IMG/VR virus record: IMGVR_UViG_3300020205_001337
Location: 1 to 25,775 of that record
From: a virus
Length of the DNA stretch: 25,775 bases
Direction: 5' to 3' (one strand)
This document shows positions 18,011 to 25,775 of the stretch, piece by piece. Position numbers and translations under genes: made by a program. How positions within the stretch are numbered: position 1 is the stretch's first letter; each line of letters starts with the position of its first letter. The notes beneath the pieces were generated by a model that was not told the origin of the DNA, made no database searches, and worked only from the letters and a program-made list of their open reading frames with translations.

Positions 18011-21000
18011 ATGGGATTAAGTCGTCTTGATAATTTTCTCAAAAACACCAGAGGGGAAATTTTATATGTAGATCCTTCAAATGCAGATTCCACTGATTCT
18101 GTAGAAAATCGTGGAAATAGTTTAACGCGACCATTTAAAACCATTCAAAGAGCACTGATTGAGGCAGCAAGATTTTCATATCAGCGTGGTTTGGATAATG
18201 ATAGATTTGGTAAGACTACCATTATGCTCTATCCCGGAGAGCATATTGTTGATAACCGTCCTGGATGGATCCCATTAAACCCGAACGGTGGAACATTCCA
18301 GACAAGATCTGGTGAGGTTGCAACAGACTTTCAACCATTTGATTTAACAACAAACTTTGATGTTAACTCCGAAACTAATATTCTTTATAAGTTTAATAGT
18401 ATTCACGGTGGTGTTATTCTTCCTCGTGGTACTTCTCTTGTTGGTCTTGACTTAAGAAAGACAAAAATTCGTCCAAAGTATATTCCAGATCCACAGAACG
18501 CAAATATCGAAAGAGCAGCAATCTTTAGACTAACTGGTATATGTTATCTGTGGCAGTTTAGTGTTCTTGATGCAGATCCAAATGGTTCTTGTTATAAGGA
18601 TTATACTGGAAACTCATACGTTCCTAACTTCTCTCACCATAAACTCACTGCATTTGAGTATGCAGATGGTGTGAATAATATTAATATTGATGATGCATTC
18701 TTAACGTATTCATCAAATAAAACTGATCTTGATGCATACTATGAGAAGATTGGTATTGCATATGGTCCTTCAAGTGGTAGAGAGATTCCACCCGAAACCA
18801 CTGGTTCACCACTTGATATTCAACCAAAGATTGATGAGTTTCGTATCGTTGGATCAAAAGGTGGTAATGTTGGAATCACAAGTATTAAAGCAGGTGATGG
18901 AGTAGTATCAACTAATGCCATTACTGTCACACTAGAACCAAATACACTAGGTCTTGATGTAGACACTCCGATTCGTATTGAAGGTATTAATGCTACTGGT
19001 TATGATGGTCAGTATGTTGTTAGTGAAGTTCTAAGTTCTACTCAAATCAAATATCAAGTATCAAACCCACCAGTTGCGGCACTTCCTGCTGTAACTGGTT
19101 CAACTCTGAATATTACTGTTGATACTGTTACATCAGCATCTCCATATGTCTTTAATATTTCATTGCGTTCTGTTTATGGAATGTGTGGTCTTCACGCTGA
19201 TGGAAGTAAGGCAGATGGATTTAAGTCAATGGTTGTGGCACAGTTCACAGGTATTGGTCTTCAAAAAGATGATAATGCATTTGTAAAGTATAATACTTCA
19301 TCTGGTCTTTATGAAGATAATACTGTAAGTGGTAATGAGAATATTCATACTGACTCTAGGGCAAGATTTAAACCAGAATATGAGAACTACCACATCAAGT
19401 GTTCTAATGATTCTTTCATTCAGGTAGTTTCCGTTTTTGCGATTGGTTATGCACTTCACTTTGTGACTGAAAGTGGTGGTGACCAATCAATCACAAACTC
19501 CAACTCAAACTTTGGCGCAAAGTCATTAGTATCTTCTGGATTTAGAGTTGATACTTACCCAAGAGATGATGTTGGTTACATTACACACATCATTCCACCA
19601 AAAGAGTTTGAAGTTACTGAAACTGCACTTGAGTTCTCTTCAATCGATGTAACAAAAACTGTTGGTATTGCATCAACTAATAGACTTTATCTTTATAATG
19701 AAATCAACCAATCTATTCCTCCCGACAATGTTATTGAGGGATATCGCATTGGCGCAAAGACAAACGATCAACTGAATGTTCTTCTATCACAAGCAGGACT
19801 TACAACACAGTACTCGGCAAGAGTCATTATGCCAAGTACTCAATACAGTGGAAATGAAATATCTTCAGAGAAATCATATCGTATTAATATCAGTGGTAGT
19901 TCCAATGATATTTCAAGTAACATTATCACTTTAACAACAACACATTCACTTACTGATGGCGAAACTGTAAGAGTCATTAGTAGCACTGGTCAACTTCCAG
20001 ATGGATTAACTGCAAATCAAGTTTACTATGCAATTACTAGTGGTTTATCTTCTAACCAAGTTAAGTTAGCACAAACACTGAATGATGCTCTTGATGGTTC
20101 TGAAATTACTATCAATAATAAAGGTGGTATTCTAACACTCGTAAGTAGAGTATCTGATAAGAACTCTGGTGATATTGGTCATCCTATTCAATATGACACC
20201 GTTCAAAGTCAGTGGTATATTAATGTTGGAACAGCAGCAACAGATAATAACATCTATTCTACATTAGTTGGTCTTGGCACTGCTGGTCTTGGTGCCGCAA
20301 CTCCAAGATCATTCATCATTCGTAAGTCAGACACAAGACCACTGAATGATTCTATCTATAGAGTTCGTTATGTCATTCCAAAAGATTCTGCAACAACTGC
20401 AAGACCACCATCGGATGGATTTATTCTTCAGGAATCTAGTTCTACACTAGGATCTACAAACACTGAAATCGCATATCAGTTTAATCCATCGCCTGTTACG
20501 ATTGCAAACGTAACTAATCTAAGAAACCAAAGGATTATTGCTAATGCAACTTGGGATGGAAGCAGTGTTAATGTCATTACTGAACTTCCTCACGACTTAA
20601 GTGTTGGTTCCGAAGTCAAAGTTGTAAATGTAACTAGTACTGGAAACCTTGCTGGTGCTGCTAATTCTGCATATAACGGAACATTTACAGTTGCTGGAAT
20701 CAGCAGTTCCAAGCATTTTAGTTATGCTCTTACTTCCAATCCCGGAACTTTCACTAACAATAGTTCTGATCGTACAACATCTCTTCCATATTTCCAAAGA
20801 AAGAGATATAATAACACATATTTGATTTATAGAACACAAGAGATTAAGAGATATATTAAGAATGAGCAAGATGGAATTTATCATCTCACATTAGTTAACT
20901 CATCTAACTCACCAAACGTATCTCCATTTACTAATCTTAAACTTCTTCAGCCAGTTACAAATCTTTATCCACAATTAAATAGAGATAATCTTGTTTCTGA

Positions 21001-23467
21001 CCCAGAACAATCTACAAGTTATGCACTTCCTGAACCAATCGGTCAGGTTGTTATTGATGAACCACAACACAGTCTCACAAAAGAAACAATTCAAAAAGCA
21101 ATTGGAGACTTAAATGTTGGATTCGGTATTACTAATGTAGTGTCAAATGCTGTAGGAACTGCTCATACTATCTTCTCTGAGGTTGATCACGGTCTAAACA
21201 GGGCAACTGGTTTAAGTATTGTTTCTGGTGGTTCTGGTTATGGTGCGGGTGTAGGTACAGAATATTATTACAATGCCAAACTTGTAGGACAAAGTGGGAC
21301 AGGTCAAAATGCAACTGCAAGAATTAAAGTTGAATCTGGTGTCATTACTGGCATCAAGATTATGGATGGAGGTAGTGCATTTGGTGTAGGAAATACTCTT
21401 GCCGTTGTTGGTGTTGCAACTACTGCAGGATATTCTATTGGAGTCGTAAATGTAACATCAATTTATAACAACACTGATGAGATCATAAAGGTTAGTGGAA
21501 TCTCATCTCTTGGTTATAAGTCTTATAATACTCTTTATCGTATTAGTGGTGTTACTGCTGGTAACTCAAGACAAGTAGAAGTTGCTCCTATTTCTACAGT
21601 AAGTCCTGCAGCACAATCTGGTCTTGGCGCATTAATTACTACTGATGCTACAGGTTCTCTAGTTGGTAAAGCAATCGGTGTTTCTTCTCTGACTTATAAT
21701 GCAACAACTGGTATTGGAATTGTTACTACATCTAATAATCACGGTTTCCAAGTTAACAATGTTATTTCTCTAGGTGGTGCTACTAACTCGCTTTATAATG
21801 GATCATTCACTGTAAAGCAAGTCAATGGACTAACTTCATTCTCTATTAATGTTGGAGTTGGTACAACCGCACCTGTTGGATCTGGCACAATTTATGCTTA
21901 TAGGAGAGGTGTTGCTTCAAACGCAGGAATCATATCTGTTGATAATGAAAATATTGGTGGACGTTTAGTTGCCAAGTATGATAATGTAACGACTCTACTT
22001 TCTGCTGCTATCACTGGTCCTACTGTCGGAACTATTACGATCCCAGTATCTGGTCTTGACCTCAATGTTGGAGATTATCTCGAAATTGATGATGAGATTG
22101 TAAGAATCAAAACAACAGTTACGAGTGATGTAGTTTCAGTTTATAGAGGTGTTCTTGGAACTCCAAGTGCTGCTCATTTATCTGGTGCAACAGTTAGAAG
22201 AATCAGACCACTTCCCGTTGAGTTAAGAAGACACTCCATTATTCGTGCATCTGGTCATACATTTGAATATGTTGGTTATGGTCCTGGTAACTATTCAACT
22301 GCATTCCCAGATCGTCAGGATCGTCAGATTTCACCACAAGAAGAACTGATTTCACAATCATTTAAGTCTGATGGTGGTATTAACTTCTTCACTGGAATGA
22401 ATGACAAGGGTATTTCATACTCTGGCAATAAGAAGTTAAGCACAATCACTGGACAAGAAGAAATCTTTGACACTCCAGTTCAAACTGTAACTGGAGAGGA
22501 CATTACAATCCAATCTTCTATTAATGTTATCAACCCAGTAGAAGGTAACTTCAGTAACTCAATCCGTGTTGAAGGTGGTCCAAACAATAAGGTTGTTTCT
22601 AAGTTTGATGGTCCAGTAGTCTTTACAAATAAGATTACTTCAACATCATCAAAGGGAATGGAGGCAACTTCACTCTTCTTGCAGGGTGATGCAACTGTTT
22701 CTAGAAAGTATACTGTTGGTATTTCGACTCCAACAAATGCGGGTAACCCAGGAGATGTTGTTTATCAAGCAACTCCAGAAAGTGGCGGAACTGCTGGATG
22801 GATCTATACTGCTGACAATAACTGGAGAAGATTTGGTCCAGTAAGTACTTCAACGACTAGCATTAATCTTACTGTTAATACTATTACATCCAACTCATTT
22901 ATTGGAACATTTAGTGGTGATGGTTCTGGACTGACTAATGTTTCTGATATTTGGAGAACTGATGCTGTTGGTATTCATACATCAACTCCAATTGGTATTG
23001 GTACTACGGGTGCAAAAGCAGGTTTTGGTCTTTATGTCGAAGGAAGTACTTCAATCAATGGTACATTGAGAGTTTATGAAATTATTGAAACTGCTACTAT
23101 TAGTGCTGGCATTCTAACTGCAACGACTGCTCAGAATATTGATTTGGGTGATAATAATGTTTATTACTTCACTTCAGAGGCACAAGGCAACTGGACATTG
23201 AACTTTAGAAGTAATGCGTCACAAACTCTAAATGATTTCTTAAATATTGGTGAGTCAATGACCGTTGCTGTAATGACAACTCAAGGTTCAACGCCATATT
23301 ATAATAATGGTGTTCGAATTGATGGTGTTGCTCAGACAGTTAAATACTATGGTGGGGTTCCAATTACTTCAGGTAATGCTAATTCAATTGATTTGTATAC
23401 CTATGTTATTATTAAGACCGCAGTAAATACATACACAGTTCTTTATTCACAATCTCAATACAGTTGA
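18011..23467 (+). CDS. Giant virion structural protein, beta-helix/beta-repeat (1818 aa)
   Basis: The N-terminus (LSRLDNFLKNTRGEILYVDP, then RGNSLTRPFKTIQRALIEAA and IMLYPGEH) is the opening of a pectin-lyase-like right-handed beta-helix, often used in phage fibres and tailspikes. Further on, several beta modules repeat the pattern 'H-L--G--V-V-----Y-GTFTV--V-S---F-Y', at about 18910-19075, 19930-20100, 20565-20750 and 21730-21900. A GSGYGAG...ITGIKIMDGGSAFG module lies near 21220-21400 and recalls the GFGY modules of the 773-aa baseplate protein. Near the C-terminus is the FSGDGSGLTNVSDIW motif typical of fibre shafts, then a beta domain that could form the tip. It is read from a late promoter box and is followed 11 nt later by the Ig-repeat gene. 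A long tail fibre or baseplate-attached fibre is the likely role; no T4 counterpart is recognised. Confidence 0.75.
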   Translation: MGLSRLDNFLKNTRGEILYVDPSNADSTDSVENRGNSLTRPFKTIQRALIEAARFSYQRGLDNDRFGKTTIMLYPGEHIVDNRPGWIPLNPNGGTFQTRSGEVATDFQPFDLTTNFDVNSETNILYKFNSIHGGVILPRGTSLVGLDLRKTKIRPKYIPDPQNANIERAAIFRLTGICYLWQFSVLDADPNGSCYKDYTGNSYVPNFSHHKLTAFEYADGVNNINIDDAFLTYSSNKTDLDAYYEKIGIAYGPSSGREIPPETTGSPLDIQPKIDEFRIVGSKGGNVGITSIKAGDGVVSTNAITVTLEPNTLGLDVDTPIRIEGINATGYDGQYVVSEVLSSTQIKYQVSNPPVAALPAVTGSTLNITVDTVTSASPYVFNISLRSVYGMCGLHADGSKADGFKSMVVAQFTGIGLQKDDNAFVKYNTSSGLYEDNTVSGNENIHTDSRARFKPEYENYHIKCSNDSFIQVVSVFAIGYALHFVTESGGDQSITNSNSNFGAKSLVSSGFRVDTYPRDDVGYITHIIPPKEFEVTETALEFSSIDVTKTVGIASTNRLYLYNEINQSIPPDNVIEGYRIGAKTNDQLNVLLSQAGLTTQYSARVIMPSTQYSGNEISSEKSYRINISGSSNDISSNIITLTTTHSLTDGETVRVISSTGQLPDGLTANQVYYAITSGLSSNQVKLAQTLNDALDGSEITINNKGGILTLVSRVSDKNSGDIGHPIQYDTVQSQWYINVGTAATDNNIYSTLVGLGTAGLGAATPRSFIIRKSDTRPLNDSIYRVRYVIPKDSATTARPPSDGFILQESSSTLGSTNTEIAYQFNPSPVTIANVTNLRNQRIIANATWDGSSVNVITELPHDLSVGSEVKVVNVTSTGNLAGAANSAYNGTFTVAGISSSKHFSYALTSNPGTFTNNSSDRTTSLPYFQRKRYNNTYLIYRTQEIKRYIKNEQDGIYHLTLVNSSNSPNVSPFTNLKLLQPVTNLYPQLNRDNLVSDPEQSTSYALPEPIGQVVIDEPQHSLTKETIQKAIGDLNVGFGITNVVSNAVGTAHTIFSEVDHGLNRATGLSIVSGGSGYGAGVGTEYYYNAKLVGQSGTGQNATARIKVESGVITGIKIMDGGSAFGVGNTLAVVGVATTAGYSIGVVNVTSIYNNTDEIIKVSGISSLGYKSYNTLYRISGVTAGNSRQVEVAPISTVSPAAQSGLGALITTDATGSLVGKAIGVSSLTYNATTGIGIVTTSNNHGFQVNNVISLGGATNSLYNGSFTVKQVNGLTSFSINVGVGTTAPVGSGTIYAYRRGVASNAGIISVDNENIGGRLVAKYDNVTTLLSAAITGPTVGTITIPVSGLDLNVGDYLEIDDEIVRIKTTVTSDVVSVYRGVLGTPSAAHLSGATVRRIRPLPVELRRHSIIRASGHTFEYVGYGPGNYSTAFPDRQDRQISPQEELISQSFKSDGGINFFTGMNDKGISYSGNKKLSTITGQEEIFDTPVQTVTGEDITIQSSINVINPVEGNFSNSIRVEGGPNNKVVSKFDGPVVFTNKITSTSSKGMEATSLFLQGDATVSRKYTVGISTPTNAGNPGDVVYQATPESGGTAGWIYTADNNWRRFGPVSTSTTSINLTVNTITSNSFIGTFSGDGSGLTNVSDIWRTDAVGIHTSTPIGIGTTGAKAGFGLYVEGSTSINGTLRVYEIIETATISAGILTATTAQNIDLGDNNVYYFTSEAQGNWTLNFRSNASQTLNDFLNIGESMTVAVMTTQGSTPYYNNGVRIDGVAQTVKYYGGVPITSGNANSIDLYTYVIIKTAVNTYTVLYSQSQYS

Positions 23468-23478
23468 GGAGAAAATAA

Positions 23479-25775
23479 ATGAGTCCACTTTTAGGTGCCC
23501 TAGGCGATTCATCGGAATATGCCTATAGAGGAACACTTGATGATGTACCTACTGATTTTAACTTTACTAACTTGACGAATGTGGATCCTGGTGTAGCACA
23601 TACAACAGGTCCAATCACAATCACAGGTATTAATAATAGAGTAAGAGTTTCAGTAAGTGCAGGTGCATCAATCGCTGTTAATAGTGGCATCTTTACAAGT
23701 GGACCCAGTTTTATAAGAAGTGGCGATACAATTGCCCTTTATATTCCAACAACTTCTGGATCTGATACTGATTTTGATAAAACTTATTCTGCAACCGCAA
23801 CAGTCGGAAAAACTTCAAAGGTTTGGACTGTAAGAACAAGAGATAAAGACTCTACTCCAGATGCTTTTACTTTCACAAATTCTGAAAACCAAGAATTGGG
23901 TATTACTTCAACAAGTAATACTATCACAATTTCTGGTTTAGATTCTACAGTTCCTTCAAATGCAGCAATTACATCAGGTATTGGATCTTTTAGTAAAAAT
24001 GGCGGGGCAACAGGAACTGCAACAACCATTGGTAATGGCGATACAATTGCAATCGTATTAAGAGGACCTACAAACTATTCCTCAACAAACACAACTGGAA
24101 TTACTGTTGGTACTTATACGACATCATATTCGGTTTCTACTAGAGCAGCAGATACTACAGTAAATCAGTTTGTATTTAATAACTATACTAACGTTGCTAT
24201 ATCATCAGCATTCGATAGCAATTCAATTACTTTAAGTGGAGCAGATAATAATACTGCTCTTGCACCAGTTCCATTGACGGCAACTGTTTCTGGTGGATTC
24301 TTAAGGGTTGTAAGAGGTTCTAGTACTATTAGAGATTTTAGTACAGACGCTGCCACTGTATTTAATGGTGATATTCTTACACTAAAAGTCAATTCCTCTG
24401 CAAGTTATAGTACATCAACTAGTGCAACACTAAGAGTTACTGGAGCAAATGATGCTGTTGGTATTGGAAGCACTTTTAGAGTAACCACAAGACCTATTGT
24501 AAGTGATACAATTGTTAATCAATTTACAGTTGTTGATAAGACAGGACAAGGAAGAAATATTTCAACTATCAGTGATCCGATTACAATTTCTGGTATTACA
24601 ACACACGCTGATGATGCTGCTTATATCTACCTTTCAAACAATGCAGATGGAGCACAATTTAGAGTAAGAAGAAGTGGTACTGTCATTAGAGATTTTAGTT
24701 CTAGTGATAGCACTGTTAGAAATGGTGATGTTGTAGACTTAAGAATCACAACCTCACCGGCATCAAGTGGAACTGTTCTTACAAATGTCAATATTGCAGG
24801 TACTGATAACACTGATATTAATAATCTTATAACACAAACACGTAGTGATACTTGGGTTGTTCAAAGTGCTGCAAGAAACTGTCCTTTGGTTTCTCCAACT
24901 TTAACTAGTGTCACTAGAGTTGAACCATCTTCACTACAATCAGTCACATTTATTCCAACAAGTTATGATAGTGATTGTAATGTAGTTGCCAATACATCAA
25001 ATGTAAATTCATATTTAAACGTAAATGGTACAACAGGCAATAATCTTTTAGTTCTTCCTGGAGTTGCTTGTACTGTCTTTATGACTGCCGGTGCTTTTAG
25101 TGAAACAAGAACAACAACAGTAACATTAACTGCAAATAACAACATTCCTTCGCCAAATTCAACTACAGCAAATTGGTCAGTTTCAACAAGAGATATTAGT
25201 AATCCGACTATTACACTTACTGCAACTCCATCTACAGTTGCTTGCAATTCAAATGTAACATTGTCTTGGGTTTCTACTGGTGCTGTAAGTGTAACAACAA
25301 ATGGTTTTACTGGAGTTACAACAACCGGTTCAGTGTCTGTTGGTCCGGTAAAATCAAATAGCACATACTCTATTACTGCAACAGGAACTGATAATACAAC
25401 TAGAACTTCATCTGCAAGTGTAATCGTAAATACAACTGCTGCTGCAACATTGCAAGCGAGTTCAACTAGTATTGCATACAATGATAGTGTGACTTTAACT
25501 TGGGCAACATCAAATGCAAGTAGCGTAGTTTCTAACTTTGGAGTAACAGCAACTTCCGGATCTATTACTCTTAATAATCTAAAGTCTTCTCAAACGTATA
25601 CTCTTCGTGCAATATCAAATGGTGGTTGTGGAGATTCTCCTACACAAACTATTAACGTAAGTGTTGCTGCTTGTAGTGAAGACATTCAAAATGACACTGG
25701 TTATTCGGGTATTAATTTGAGATATACTTTAGCAGATCCTGGAAATGGATTTAATTATTATTTCTCTGGATTGAG
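23479..25775 (+). CDS. Ig-like repeat structural protein, 3' end outside window
   Basis: A GAGGAG ribosome site precedes ATG 23479 and the frame is open to the window edge (765 codons). After MSPLLGALGDSSEYAYRGTL come four related units of about 100-120 residues. Each has an opening such as DAFTFTNSENQ or NQFVFNNYTN, an S-TITISG strand, a NGDTI-L turn and an ending like YSVSTRAADTT. These look like Ig/beta-sandwich domains. From about codon 575 there are two shorter PKD/Ig-like units with TLTATPSTVACNSNVTLSW and ASSTSIAYNDSVTLTWATSN. It is Thr/Ser/Asn-rich with few charged residues, as in surface-exposed adhesion proteins of virions. It is co-transcribed with the 1818-aa gene and probably forms a fibre or capsid/tail decoration that binds carbohydrate or the cell surface. 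Confidence 0.75.
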   Translation, partial: MSPLLGALGDSSEYAYRGTLDDVPTDFNFTNLTNVDPGVAHTTGPITITGINNRVRVSVSAGASIAVNSGIFTSGPSFIRSGDTIALYIPTTSGSDTDFDKTYSATATVGKTSKVWTVRTRDKDSTPDAFTFTNSENQELGITSTSNTITISGLDSTVPSNAAITSGIGSFSKNGGATGTATTIGNGDTIAIVLRGPTNYSSTNTTGITVGTYTTSYSVSTRAADTTVNQFVFNNYTNVAISSAFDSNSITLSGADNNTALAPVPLTATVSGGFLRVVRGSSTIRDFSTDAATVFNGDILTLKVNSSASYSTSTSATLRVTGANDAVGIGSTFRVTTRPIVSDTIVNQFTVVDKTGQGRNISTISDPITISGITTHADDAAYIYLSNNADGAQFRVRRSGTVIRDFSSSDSTVRNGDVVDLRITTSPASSGTVLTNVNIAGTDNTDINNLITQTRSDTWVVQSAARNCPLVSPTLTSVTRVEPSSLQSVTFIPTSYDSDCNVVANTSNVNSYLNVNGTTGNNLLVLPGVACTVFMTAGAFSETRTTTVTLTANNNIPSPNSTTANWSVSTRDISNPTITLTATPSTVACNSNVTLSWVSTGAVSVTTNGFTGVTTTGSVSVGPVKSNSTYSITATGTDNTTRTSSASVIVNTTAAATLQASSTSIAYNDSVTLTWATSNASSVVSNFGVTATSGSITLNNLKSSQTYTLRAISNGGCGDSPTQTINVSVAACSEDIQNDTGYSGINLRYTLADPGNGFNYYFSGL

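Noticed and set aside
24963-25481. 172-aa minus-strand ORF with hydrophobic residues
   Set aside because: It is the complement of Thr/Ser-rich Ig repeat codons in the open plus-strand frame; hydrophobic Val-rich shadows are expected from this.

Overview
The window is an AT-rich stretch of a T4-like myovirus genome. It is almost certainly a cyanophage of the marine Synechococcus/Prochlorococcus type. The evidence is a T4-type gp4 nuclease, a gp19-fold tube initiator, gp26-, gp27- and gp5-like hub parts, TATAAATA-type late promoters, a CP12-like Calvin-cycle regulator and a tRNA-Leu(UAA) carrying a cyanobacterial-type group I intron.

Region 1 (1-1711, minus strand) reads, in transcription order, an orphan NUMOD-type DNA-binding protein, the gp4 head-completion nuclease, an unrecognised 128-aa conserved protein and the start of an unidentified structural protein. 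A consensus late promoter sits in the 29-nt gap that separates this group from the plus-strand genes.

Region 2 (1741-15496, plus strand) is a tightly packed tail and baseplate-hub operon. In order it holds a gp54/gp48-like tube initiator, gp26, a 57-aa downstream frame reachable by a -1 frameshift, and two related tape-measure-like proteins. The second of these ends in SleB-like and M15 cell-wall hydrolase domains. Next come a gp27-like hub, a 71-aa CP12-like protein, a gp5-like OB-fold protein, a separate gp5C/VgrG-like beta-helix protein, and three spike/fibre proteins, two of which share a C-terminal domain. The gp5 functions (OB fold, lysozyme, needle) seem to be spread over several polypeptides.

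Region 3 (about 15450-17950) is an accessory island. It has three consensus sigma70 promoters, small hypothetical genes, the intron-containing tRNA-Leu(UAA), tRNA-Thr(UGU), a Mom-like GNAT DNA-modification candidate in a translationally coupled chain, a small coiled-coil protein, and a promoter-to-terminator unit that would yield an RNA of about 60 nt. The GC content rises at its left edge.

Region 4 (18011-25775) holds an 1818-aa beta-helix/beta-repeat virion protein and the first 765 codons of an Ig-like-repeat structural protein that runs off the window. No stretch over 300 bases lacks a gene or RNA.
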